Shown piece by piece: positions 24,488 to 32,650 of a DNA stretch of 64,000 nt. The translations under genes were made by a program, and so were the position numbers. The notes below the pieces were generated by a model. That model was not told the DNA's origin and ran no database searches. It saw only the letters and a program-made list of their open reading frames with translations. This DNA is from Streptomyces sp. NBC_01669 (lineage in GTDB: Bacteria > Actinomycetota > Actinomycetes > Streptomycetales > Streptomycetaceae). The stretch lies in NCBI RefSeq assembly GCF_026339735.1, contig NZ_JAPEQG010000002.1, forward strand, positions 1,177,703 through 1,241,702. Direction: 5' to 3'. How positions within the stretch are numbered: position 1 is the first letter of the stretch; each line of letters starts with the position of its first letter.

Positions 24488-25309
24488 ATGACCGGTCTTA
24501 CCAGTTCCCCCAGCCAGCCACCTCCCTCCGGCGCCGATGTGGCCTCGATGCTCGAAGAACGCCTGCTCGACGGCGCGTGGGAGCCGGGCACGCGGCTGCC
24601 GTCCGAACGAGTGCTCGCCCAGGAGTACGAGGTGAGCCGCCCGGTGATCCGTGAGGCGCTGCGGTCGTTGCAGGAGCGCGGCCTGATCAGCGTTGCGCCC
24701 GGCCGCGGCAGCTTCGTACTGGAGGTGCGGCCGAGCAGTACTGGTGGCGATCCGCTGCTGCTGGCCCGCCGCGGCGAAGTGACCGCGCGGCACCTCGTGG
24801 TGGCTCGCACGATGCTGGAGGGTGAGGCCGCGGCTCTCGCGGCGCAGCATCGCACCGGCGACGACCTCTCCGATATGCGGCGCATCCTGGCCGCGTTCGA
24901 CCAGGAGTCTGCGCTGTCGCGGCTCGCCGAACTCGACACGGCCTTTCACGAGACGATCGCGATCGCGTCACGTAACCCGGTGATCCAGATCATGTTCGGC
25001 TCGATCCGGCCGCTCACGCATGGCGTGGTGGTGCGCAGCCTTTCCGACCGGGTGGTGCGCGGGGCGGCCGTGCCGCTGCACAACGTGATCCTGGACGCCA
25101 TCGCCAACGGCGACCCCGATGGTGCGCGTGCGGCGATGACGCAGCACATCGAGGCCGCGCAGCGCTACTACGGGGCCGATCTTGACGCGGCGTTGACCGA
25201 CGTCCTCACGCGCCGGGCGTCGACCACGCCGGACGCGGCCTCTCTGATCACCGAGGTGAGCCGGTCGATCGCCGACCTGTCCAGCTTCGGCACGAACGAC
25301 TCACTCTGA
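24488..25309 (+). CDS. GntR-family regulator, FadR (FCD) subfamily
   Basis: A 273-residue protein. The winged HTH at the N-terminus (ERLLDGAWEPGTRLPSERVL, then YEVSRPVIREALRSLQERGL) is followed by an FCD ligand domain with its metal/ligand residues (ARTMLEGEAAALAAQ, LDTAFHETIAIASRN, HNVILDAIANGDPDGARAAM, HIEAA). This subfamily responds to sugar acids and other carboxylates and usually represses its own operon. It is the first gene of the sugar-oxidation operon, 10 bp before the ABC gene, so an acid intermediate of the pathway is the likely inducer. Confidence 0.9.
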   Translation: MTGLTSSPSQPPPSGADVASMLEERLLDGAWEPGTRLPSERVLAQEYEVSRPVIREALRSLQERGLISVAPGRGSFVLEVRPSSTGGDPLLLARRGEVTARHLVVARTMLEGEAAALAAQHRTGDDLSDMRRILAAFDQESALSRLAELDTAFHETIAIASRNPVIQIMFGSIRPLTHGVVVRSLSDRVVRGAAVPLHNVILDAIANGDPDGARAAMTQHIEAAQRYYGADLDAALTDVLTRRASTTPDAASLITEVSRSIADLSSFGTNDSL

Positions 25310-25319
25310 AAGGGATCCT

Positions 25320-26078
25320 ATGGCCGTCTTGGCCGGTACCGGCATACGAAAGCGGTTCGGCGGCGTGGAAGCGTTGCGTGGCGTCGACATCAGCATCGAG
25401 GAGGGCGAGGTCGTCGGCCTGATGGGCGACAACGGCGCGGGCAAGTCGACGCTGATGAAGGTCCTGTGCGGAGCGGTGCGGCCCGACGGGGGCACGTTCA
25501 CGATGAACGGCGGGCCCGTTCAGCTGCGCAGCCCTCGCGATGCCACCGCGCACGGCATCGCCGTCGTCTACCAGGACCTCGCGCTGGTCGACCAACGCGA
25601 CGTCGCCACGAACGTGTTCCTCGGCCGCGAACCGCGCCGGGGTCTGGTGGTCGACCGCGGACGGATGCGGCGCGAGGCGCGGAGCGTGCTCGATGAGCTG
25701 AGCATTCGCATCGCCTCGGTGCGGCTGCCCGTGGGCGGTCTGTCGGGTGGTCAGCGCCAGTGCATCGCGATCGCCCGCGCGGTCCACCAGGGCGGCCGGG
25801 TGGTGCTGCTCGATGAACCGACCGCGGCCCTCGGCCCGGAGCAACAGGCGAACGTGCTGAAGCTGATCACCCGGCTCAAGGAGCGCGGCACCGCGGTGAT
25901 CGTGGTGAGCCACAACGTCGACCACGTGCTCGCGGTCTGCGACCGCGTGGTGGTGATGCGCGCAGGCCAGGTCCAAGGTGTGCGAGATGCGCGCTCCACC
26001 AATGCGGCCACCATCGTCGGCCTGATCCTCGGTGACATCGCCGCCGACACCGTCGTTCACACGGAGGTGGCGTCATGA
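25320..26078 (+). CDS. sugar ABC transporter ATPase, single-domain
   Basis: 252 residues with Walker A GDNGAGKST, the Q-loop region VVYQDLALVD, signature LSGGQRQC, Walker B VVLLDEPTAAL and the switch histidine in VIVVSHNVDHV. It is closest in style to the CUT2 (ribose/xylose/fructose) transporters. Most RbsA/XylG ATPases have two fused ABC domains (~500 residues); this is the single-domain (FrcA-like) form. AAAGGGATCCT precedes the ATG. It overlaps the permease gene by 4 bp. Confidence 0.9.
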   Translation: MAVLAGTGIRKRFGGVEALRGVDISIEEGEVVGLMGDNGAGKSTLMKVLCGAVRPDGGTFTMNGGPVQLRSPRDATAHGIAVVYQDLALVDQRDVATNVFLGREPRRGLVVDRGRMRREARSVLDELSIRIASVRLPVGGLSGGQRQCIAIARAVHQGGRVVLLDEPTAALGPEQQANVLKLITRLKERGTAVIVVSHNVDHVLAVCDRVVVMRAGQVQGVRDARSTNAATIVGLILGDIAADTVVHTEVAS

Positions 26079-27079
26079 CCACGACTATCGACATCGCGAC
26101 GACCCGCGACGCGGCCCCCTCGCCCCTGCGCAAGCTTTTCGGCGCGCACGAGTTCGGCGTGCTGAGCGCAACGCTGCTGATCTTCCTGTTCTGCACGGTG
26201 TTCGTGCCCAACTTCCTGACCAGCGACAACCTTATATCGGTGGCGCAGCAGATCGCGTTCATCGGCATCATCGGCACCGGAATGACGCTGCTGGTCATCG
26301 CGGGCGAGATCGACCTCTCCGTCGGATCCCAGTACGGCTTCCTGTCGGTTATGACCGCCTACACGCTCACTGAGATGGTGCTACCGGTCTGGCTCGCCAC
26401 GGTGCTCGTGGTCGGGTTCGGTGCGCTGATCGGGCTGGTCCAAGGACTCATCACCACCGTCGCGAAGGTGCCGTCGTTCGTGGTCACCCTCGCCGGACTG
26501 GCCATCCTGCGCGGCGCCGCACTGCTGGTTACCGACGGCGTGCCGATGTCGGGACCGCCCAACCCGGGCTTCCACGATCTGGTCAGCGGCAACGCGATCG
26601 GCTCGCTGGCCGCGCAGACGATCTGGATGGCCGCGGTGATGCTGCTGTTCGGTTGGGTGCTCTCGCGCACCAAGTTCGGCTATGACGTCTACGCCACCGG
26701 CGGCAACATGAAGGCCGCGACGAACGCGGGCATCCGCGCGGTCCGGGTGAAGGTTCTCTGCTTCGCCCTGACTGGCGCGCTGTGCGGGCTGGCGGGGGTG
26801 ATCCTGGTCGGCTGGCTGGGCAGCGCAAACCCGTTGACCGGGAACGGATTCGAGCTCAGCGTCATCGCCGCGGTCGTGGTGGGCGGCGCCAGCCTGGCGG
26901 GGGGTGTCGGCAGCATCGTCGGCACTCTGCTCGGCGCCCTGGTCGCCGGCCTGATCGGCAACGCGCTCGTGCTGCTCGGCGTCGAAGGGAACTGGCAGCA
27001 GGTCGCCACGGGCGTACTCATCCTGACTGCGGTCCTGATCAATCGATTCATCGCCTCCAGGCAATCCGCCCTGCGCTGA
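26075..27079 (+). CDS. sugar ABC transporter permease (CUT2)
   Basis: A 334-residue integral membrane protein with about 8-10 segments. It carries the CUT2 permease hallmark GMTLLVIAGEIDLSVGS and the conserved late motif ANPLTGNGFELSVIAAVVVG. It forms the sugar channel with the preceding ATPase and following binding protein. The ATG overlaps the ATPase stop (ATGA). Confidence 0.92.
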   Translation: MTTTIDIATTRDAAPSPLRKLFGAHEFGVLSATLLIFLFCTVFVPNFLTSDNLISVAQQIAFIGIIGTGMTLLVIAGEIDLSVGSQYGFLSVMTAYTLTEMVLPVWLATVLVVGFGALIGLVQGLITTVAKVPSFVVTLAGLAILRGAALLVTDGVPMSGPPNPGFHDLVSGNAIGSLAAQTIWMAAVMLLFGWVLSRTKFGYDVYATGGNMKAATNAGIRAVRVKVLCFALTGALCGLAGVILVGWLGSANPLTGNGFELSVIAAVVVGGASLAGGVGSIVGTLLGALVAGLIGNALVLLGVEGNWQQVATGVLILTAVLINRFIASRQSALR

Positions 27080-27151
27080 TTCCGCTCTCCACCACCATTC
27101 GCGTTCCTTCATGGCCACCCCCCCCATCTCTTCTCCCGGAAAGAGCGAACA

Positions 27152-28174
27152 ATGTCCGAAAAGTCCATTGGTAGACGGTCACTGCTCGGCGGCGGTCTGT
27201 CCCTCGCCGCGACGGGCGCCCTCGCGGCCGCGTGCTCGTCCACCACCGCGACGAACTCGTCGGGCGGCGGCCCCCTTGCCGGCAAGAAGGTGATCTTCGT
27301 CGTGCACGAAAAGAACAGCTTCTTCTCGCCCGTGCAGAAGGGGTTCGAGGCATTCGGCCAGGCGATGGGCTGGAACACCCAGTTCATGGGCCCGGCCGCG
27401 TTCGACCAGTCGGCCGTGGTGAACATGATGCAGAACGCGGTCAACGCCAAACCGGACGGCCTGATCCTCACCCGTATCGACGAAACCTCCTACGACGGGG
27501 TCATCAAGGCGGCTCTGGCGGCGAAGATCCCCGTGATTCTGTCCAATGTGGCCAGTGAGGGTTACGCGAAGCTGGGGGTGGGCTTCGTCGGACAGAAGTT
27601 CGTCCCCGCGGGCGTGACCGCCGGTGAACAGATCCTCAAGTACATCGGCAAGCACGGCGGCCGCAAGGACGGCGCGATCATCATCGGCAAGATCCAGGCG
27701 GGCAACTCGGCACTGGAGCAGCGCGGTGCGGGTATCCGCAAGGCTGTCGAGGATCACAACAAGGCCAACGGCACCTCCTTCACCACCGAGGACCTGATCG
27801 TCGGCACCGATGAGGCAGGCGCGGTGTCGAAGATCAACGACCGTTACAGTCGCGACCCCGCCTCGATCGCGGGCTGGGCGGGCACGGCGTTCGAGTGCCA
27901 GTTCGTGTCGACTTGGGCCAAGAGCAAGAACCTGGTCGGCAGGTTCGCCAACGGCGGGTTCGACATGACCGTCCCGGTGCTCAACGGGATCAAGGACGGC
28001 AGCGTCGACTTCACCATCGGACAGAACCCCTACGCCCAGGGCTGGGTCGCGGCGGCACTGCTGGCCCAGCAGATCCACCCTGGCTACCCGTCGTTCACCT
28101 ATGACACCGGCGCGGAGGTCGTCGACGCCGCCAACGTGGCCGCGGTGGCCGACCGGGAGGCGAAGTTCGCATGA
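27152..28174 (+). CDS. sugar ABC transporter substrate-binding lipoprotein
   Basis: 340 residues. The N-terminus SIGRRSLLGGGLSLAATGAL has a twin-arginine pair, and the lipobox LAAAC places the lipidated cysteine at residue 28. The mature part is a periplasmic-binding-protein-1-like fold (KKVIFVVHEKNSFFSPVQKG, PDGLILTRID, PYAQGWVAAALLAQQ), as in ribose/xylose binding proteins. It should present the sugar at the outer face of the membrane. GGAAAGAGCG lies just upstream of the ATG. Confidence 0.9.
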   Translation: MSEKSIGRRSLLGGGLSLAATGALAAACSSTTATNSSGGGPLAGKKVIFVVHEKNSFFSPVQKGFEAFGQAMGWNTQFMGPAAFDQSAVVNMMQNAVNAKPDGLILTRIDETSYDGVIKAALAAKIPVILSNVASEGYAKLGVGFVGQKFVPAGVTAGEQILKYIGKHGGRKDGAIIIGKIQAGNSALEQRGAGIRKAVEDHNKANGTSFTTEDLIVGTDEAGAVSKINDRYSRDPASIAGWAGTAFECQFVSTWAKSKNLVGRFANGGFDMTVPVLNGIKDGSVDFTIGQNPYAQGWVAAALLAQQIHPGYPSFTYDTGAEVVDAANVAAVADREAKFA

Positions 28175-28205
28175 GCATCCGTACCGCGGAAGGCCGGTGG
28201 TGTCG

Positions 28206-29417
28206 ATGAGGATCGTCGCGCTGGAGACACTGCGCCCGGCCTTCCAGAAGAACCTGTGCGTGGTGGTCCTGCACACCGAGGACGGCCAGGTAGGCCTCGG
28301 CGACGCGTTCATGCAGTCCGCCGCCGTCGAAGCCTACCTGCACGACCACGTCGCCCCACTGCTCGTTGGTCAGGAACATCCGTCACCGGAGGCGGTGTCG
28401 CAACTCCTGGCCCCTTACGTCGGATTCCAAGGTGGCGGCGTCGAGGTACGCGGCAACGGCGCGGTGGACATCGCGCTGTGGGATCTGCTCGGCCGGCACA
28501 CCGGGCTCCCGGTGGCGCGGCTGCTCGGGGGCCCGGTCCGCGCCGAGATCCCGGTCTACAACACCTGCGCGGGTCCGGACTACATCCAGGACACCTCCCG
28601 CCAGACGTCATCGAACTGGGGTGCGGTCGAAGGACGGTATGAGGACCTGACGGCGTTCCTGAACACCCCCGGAGCGCTGGCGAAGGAACTGCGCGCGGAG
28701 GGGCTGCGCGGCATGAAGGTGTGGCCGTTCGACCACGCCGCCGAAGCCTCCGGCGGGACCAGGATCACGCCTGCCGAGATGGACCGGGCGCTCGCGGTGG
28801 TGCGGGAGATCCGCGACGCGGTGGGCATGGACCTCGACCTGATGGTCGAGCTGCACGGCCTGTGGTCGCGTCAAGCGGCAGTGGAGATCTGCCACGCGTT
28901 GGAGCCGTTGCAGCCGTTCTGGGTGGAGGACCCGGTACGACCGGACGCGGTGGACGCACTGGGCGCGCTCTGCGACGAGGTGGGCGTGCCGATCGCGACC
29001 GGGGAGACCGCGCTGGGCCGTCGCGGGTTCCTGCCGATGCTGGGGCAGGGCCGGATCTCCTACTGCACGGTCGACGTGCAGTGGACCGGCGGTCTCACCG
29101 AAGCCCGCAAGGTCGCGACCCTCGCGGACACCTTCGCGGTCCCGGTGGCACCGCACGACTGCACGGGACCGATCACCCTCGCCGCCTGCTTCCACCTGAC
29201 CATGGCCCAACCGAACGCACTGGTACAGGAGACCGTCCGCGCGTTCCTGCGCACCTGGTACCCGCGCGTCGTCGAGGGACTGCCCGAGATCCGCAACGGC
29301 CTCGCCCGGCTCAACGACAGCCCCGGTCTCGGGCTCACACTGACCGCCGACCTACGCACCGATCCCGGCACCCGCTGCCGCGTCACGGATCTCACGACTG
29401 TGAAAGGACGCTCGTGA
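28206..29417 (+). CDS. enolase-superfamily sugar-acid dehydratase
   Basis: 403 residues from ATG 28206 (GTG 28200, with GGAAGG 6 nt upstream, is an alternative). The mandelate racemase/muconate-lactonizing fold shows the general base region GMKVWPFDHAA, metal ligands in LMVELHG, FWVEDPVRPD and IATGETALGRRGF, and a late acid/base His in VAPHDCTGPITLA. In this operon it most likely dehydrates an aldonate such as pentonate to the 2-keto-3-deoxy acid, as the enolase-type dehydratase of haloarchaeal pentose oxidation does. The precise sugar acid cannot be read from sequence. Confidence 0.82.
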   Translation: MRIVALETLRPAFQKNLCVVVLHTEDGQVGLGDAFMQSAAVEAYLHDHVAPLLVGQEHPSPEAVSQLLAPYVGFQGGGVEVRGNGAVDIALWDLLGRHTGLPVARLLGGPVRAEIPVYNTCAGPDYIQDTSRQTSSNWGAVEGRYEDLTAFLNTPGALAKELRAEGLRGMKVWPFDHAAEASGGTRITPAEMDRALAVVREIRDAVGMDLDLMVELHGLWSRQAAVEICHALEPLQPFWVEDPVRPDAVDALGALCDEVGVPIATGETALGRRGFLPMLGQGRISYCTVDVQWTGGLTEARKVATLADTFAVPVAPHDCTGPITLAACFHLTMAQPNALVQETVRAFLRTWYPRVVEGLPEIRNGLARLNDSPGLGLTLTADLRTDPGTRCRVTDLTTVKGRS

Positions 29418-30259
29418 ACCTCGTCCGCTACCACGACGACAGCGGCCTGCCGCGGGTCGGCGTCACCGGGACAGGCGGGATCCACCCCGTTGACGTTCCC
29501 GACATGGCGACCCTGCTGAGGCATCGGGTCACCCGGATCCGGGAGCTCCTCGACTCCGCCCGTCGCCGCGCGCCCATCGATGCGGGCCCGCTGCTCGCGC
29601 CGATTGACGGCCGCACCGAGGTCTGGGGTGCCGGGGTGACCTACCTGCGGTCGCGGGCCGCCAGGATGGAGGAGTCACGGCACCAGCTGGTTTACCAGGA
29701 CGTCTACGACGCCGATCGTCCGGAACTGTTCTTCAAGTCCGCTGCCTGGCGGGTGCGCACCGACGGCGAACCCGCGGGCATCCGGTCCGACTGCACCGAC
29801 ACGGTACCCGAGCCGGAGCTCGCGCTCGTCCTCACCGCGCACGCCGAGATCGTCGGCGCGCTGGTGTGCAACGACTTCACCGCGCGCAGCGTCGAGGCAC
29901 AGAACCCGATCTACCTGCCGCAGGCCAAGCTCTACGCAGGCAGTTGCGCCCTGTCCCACCAGATCGTGCCCTGGTGGACGATCACCCGGCCGGACGACCT
30001 CCCGGTGTCGATCGAGGTGCGCCGAGATGGCACGGCGGTGTTCACCGGGCAGGCGCGCACGTCGACCATGAAACGCGGCTACGCCGAACTCGTCGACTGG
30101 CTGTTCCGCGCCGAGGAGTTCCCCGACGGCGCCGTGCTCAGCACCGGCACCGGCGCCGTCCCGCCGCTGGGCGAAGGATTGCGGACCGGCGACCTGGTCC
30201 GGGTCGAGATCGGCCAGGTCGGCGAGCTGACCAACGTGATGACGGGCGTGGGCGCATGA
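29414..30259 (+). CDS. FAH-family 2-keto-3-deoxy-acid dehydratase
   Basis: 281 residues from GTG 29414, which overlaps the previous stop (GTGA). This is a fumarylacetoacetate-hydrolase fold with EPELALVL (metal ligands), VCNDFTARSVEAQNPIYLPQ and KLYAGSCALSHQIVP. Close relatives in oxidative pentose pathways convert 2-keto-3-deoxy-pentonate to 2,5-dioxopentanoate. The neighbouring KGSA dehydrogenase supports that step here. Confidence 0.82.
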   Translation: MNLVRYHDDSGLPRVGVTGTGGIHPVDVPDMATLLRHRVTRIRELLDSARRRAPIDAGPLLAPIDGRTEVWGAGVTYLRSRAARMEESRHQLVYQDVYDADRPELFFKSAAWRVRTDGEPAGIRSDCTDTVPEPELALVLTAHAEIVGALVCNDFTARSVEAQNPIYLPQAKLYAGSCALSHQIVPWWTITRPDDLPVSIEVRRDGTAVFTGQARTSTMKRGYAELVDWLFRAEEFPDGAVLSTGTGAVPPLGEGLRTGDLVRVEIGQVGELTNVMTGVGA

Positions 30260-31761
30260 TCACCGTCAGCCACAATCCGAGGGACGACTCCGTCCTGGGC
30301 ACCGGGCCGGCGGAGCTGGCGGCCATCCTCGCCGCAGCGGCCGCAGCCGGGCCCGTCCTCGCCGCGACGACAGCCACCCGTCGCGGCGAATGGATCCGAG
30401 CCGTTGCCGACGCGCTCGACGCCAACACCGAGGCACTGGTGGACTTCGCCGACCAGGAGACCGCCCTGGGCCGGCCCCGGCTGCCTTCGGAGCTGGCCAG
30501 GACCACTGGACAACTGCGCTACCTGGCCGCCTACGCCGAAAGCGGTGCGCCCTTCGAACCGACAATCGACACCGCCGACCCTGCGGCTTCACCCACACCG
30601 CGCCCGGACCTGCGCAGCATCCGCACCGGGATCGGCGTGGTCCTGGTGTTCACCGCGAGCAACTTCCCGTTCGCGTTCGGCGTCGTGGGCGGCGACACCG
30701 CCAGCGCCTGGGCGGCGGGATGTCCGGTGATCGTCAAGGCACACCCCGCGCACCCGCTGCTGTCCGACGCCATCGCCGAGATCATCCGCGACACGTTGGC
30801 TCAGCGGGGCGCCCCGTCCGGGATGTTCGGTCTTCTGCACGGCGTTGACCCGGCGGTCTCCGCGCTGCGCTCGCCGGCGGTCGCAGCAGGCGCGTTCACC
30901 GGATCGGAGACGGGCGGGCGGGCGCTGCACGACATCGCGGCGGGCCGCGAGCGACCGATCCCGTTCTTCGCCGAGATGGGCAGCGTCAACCCGGTCGTGA
31001 TCACCGAGTCGGCATCGACCGAACGTCCCGCGGCCCTGGCCCAGGGGCTGTGCGAGTCGTTCCTGCTGGGCGCAGGACAGTTCTGCACCAAGCCCGGGCT
31101 GATCATGGTCCCTGGCGACAGCGCGGTGCCGCGGTTGCTGACCGCGCTGGTCGCCGACCGCCCGGCCCCAACCATGCTCGACAAGAGCATCAGGGACCGG
31201 CACCGCACGGGGATCGCCCGGCTCCTCAGCCGGCCGGCCGTCGACGTGGTCGGGACGGGACTCGCCGCGCACCCCACCGGCGCAGGTGAGCAGATTTCGA
31301 TCGCTTCGGTCGCGGCACGCGAGGTGCTCGCCGCGCCCGAGCCCATCGAGGAACGCTTCGGCCCCAGTACCCTGTTCGTCTCCTACGAGTCACCCGCCGA
31401 ACTGCGCATGCTGCTCGACTTGTTGCCTGGTTCGCTGACCGGCGCCGTGCACCGGGGGGCGGGCGAGGATGTCCGCGATCTGGTCGGCGCGCTCGCAGTG
31501 CGAGCCGGCCGGGTGCTGGTCGACGACTGGCCGACCGGTGTCGCGGTGACCTGGGCGCAGGTCCACGGCGGTCCCTACCCCGCGACCACCGACGCGCGGC
31601 ACACCGCGGTCGGGGCCGGGGCGATCAGCCGGTTCCTGCGGCCGGTGGCCTATCAGAACGCGCCCGACGACGTGCTCCCCGAATGGTTGCGCGACGCCAA
31701 CCCCGACGGTGTCCTCCGGCGGGTCAACGGCGCCCTCACAGTGGAGGAGGCAAAGCGGTGA
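30256..31761 (+). CDS. alpha-ketoglutarate semialdehyde (2,5-dioxovalerate) dehydrogenase
   Basis: A 501-residue aldehyde dehydrogenase of the NADP-type KGSADH group. Landmarks are VVLVFTASNFPFAFGVVGGD (the P-F-A-F signature of this group), VIVKAHPAHP, FTGSETGGRAL, the catalytic Glu in PFFAEMGSVNPVV and the catalytic Cys in LLGAGQFCTKPGL. It would oxidise 2,5-dioxopentanoate to 2-oxoglutarate, the entry to the TCA cycle. ATGA overlap with the preceding gene shows translational coupling. Confidence 0.88.
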   Translation: MITVSHNPRDDSVLGTGPAELAAILAAAAAAGPVLAATTATRRGEWIRAVADALDANTEALVDFADQETALGRPRLPSELARTTGQLRYLAAYAESGAPFEPTIDTADPAASPTPRPDLRSIRTGIGVVLVFTASNFPFAFGVVGGDTASAWAAGCPVIVKAHPAHPLLSDAIAEIIRDTLAQRGAPSGMFGLLHGVDPAVSALRSPAVAAGAFTGSETGGRALHDIAAGRERPIPFFAEMGSVNPVVITESASTERPAALAQGLCESFLLGAGQFCTKPGLIMVPGDSAVPRLLTALVADRPAPTMLDKSIRDRHRTGIARLLSRPAVDVVGTGLAAHPTGAGEQISIASVAAREVLAAPEPIEERFGPSTLFVSYESPAELRMLLDLLPGSLTGAVHRGAGEDVRDLVGALAVRAGRVLVDDWPTGVAVTWAQVHGGPYPATTDARHTAVGAGAISRFLRPVAYQNAPDDVLPEWLRDANPDGVLRRVNGALTVEEAKR

Positions 31762-32609
31762 AGACCATCGAGGCCACCCGGCTGACCCCTGCGATAACCC
31801 ACCACGGCGAAGGACCTGTCTGGCTGGGCGAGCGCGGGCTGGGGGTCCTCGACATGCTGGCGGGCGATATCGTGCTGCTCGACGAGAGCGGCGCGACCAC
31901 CGACCGGATCACGCTCGGGACCGTGGTCGCGGCGGTGCGCCCGCGCCGCGCCGGTGGATACGTCGCGGGGCTGGAGCGCGGTTTCGCCCTGTTCGACGCC
32001 GATTTCGCCAAGATAGCCGAGATCCCGGGCTGGTCGGGCAACACGGTGCGGATGAACGAGGGCGCCTGCGACCCGCAGGGCCGGTTCTGGTGCGGCTCGA
32101 TGGCCTACGACCTGGCGCCAGGCGCGGGCGCGCTGTGGCGACTGGAAACCGATGGCACCAAGCAGGAGGTGCTGGGCGGCATCGGTTGCTCCAACGGCCT
32201 CGGGTGGACCCAGGACGGCACCCGCGCGTACTACGTCGACAGCCTCACCTATGGCTTGGACGTCCTGACCGTCACCCCGGACGGCGCCATCACCGACCGC
32301 ACCCAGGTCGAGAGTCTCGCCCAGGACGGCTTCCCCGACGGGATCGCGGTCGACCGGGCGGGCGGGGTGTGGCTGGCGCTGTTCGGTGCAGGCAAGTTGA
32401 TCCACATCGCCGCGGATGGTCGCCGCGACGCTGAGATCACCTTGCCCGTCGCCCAGGTGACCGCCTGCGCGTTCGGTGGCCCCGGTTTCGACCGGCTCTA
32501 CATCACCACGTCCCGGTACGCGCTGAACGACCCGGAACCCGGGGCTGGGGCGGTGTTCGTCGCCGAGCCGCCGGTGGGCGGATTCGCTCCGTTTCCGTTC
32601 GCTGGATGA
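31758..32609 (+). CDS. SMP-30/gluconolactonase-family sugar lactonase
   Basis: 283 residues from GTG 31758 (GTGA overlap). It is a six-bladed propeller of the SMP-30/LRE family with the N-terminal metal Glu in HHGEGPVWLG, RMNEGACDPQGRFWCGSM, CSNGLGWTQDG and a metal Asp in DGFPDGIAVDRAGGVW. It should hydrolyse the aldonolactone made by the sugar dehydrogenase. It closes the catabolic part of the operon. Confidence 0.9.
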   Translation: MKTIEATRLTPAITHHGEGPVWLGERGLGVLDMLAGDIVLLDESGATTDRITLGTVVAAVRPRRAGGYVAGLERGFALFDADFAKIAEIPGWSGNTVRMNEGACDPQGRFWCGSMAYDLAPGAGALWRLETDGTKQEVLGGIGCSNGLGWTQDGTRAYYVDSLTYGLDVLTVTPDGAITDRTQVESLAQDGFPDGIAVDRAGGVWLALFGAGKLIHIAADGRRDAEITLPVAQVTACAFGGPGFDRLYITTSRYALNDPEPGAGAVFVAEPPVGGFAPFPFAG

Positions 32610-32650
32610 CAACAACCCATTGATGGCACGCGAAATGCTGGAGGCTCACC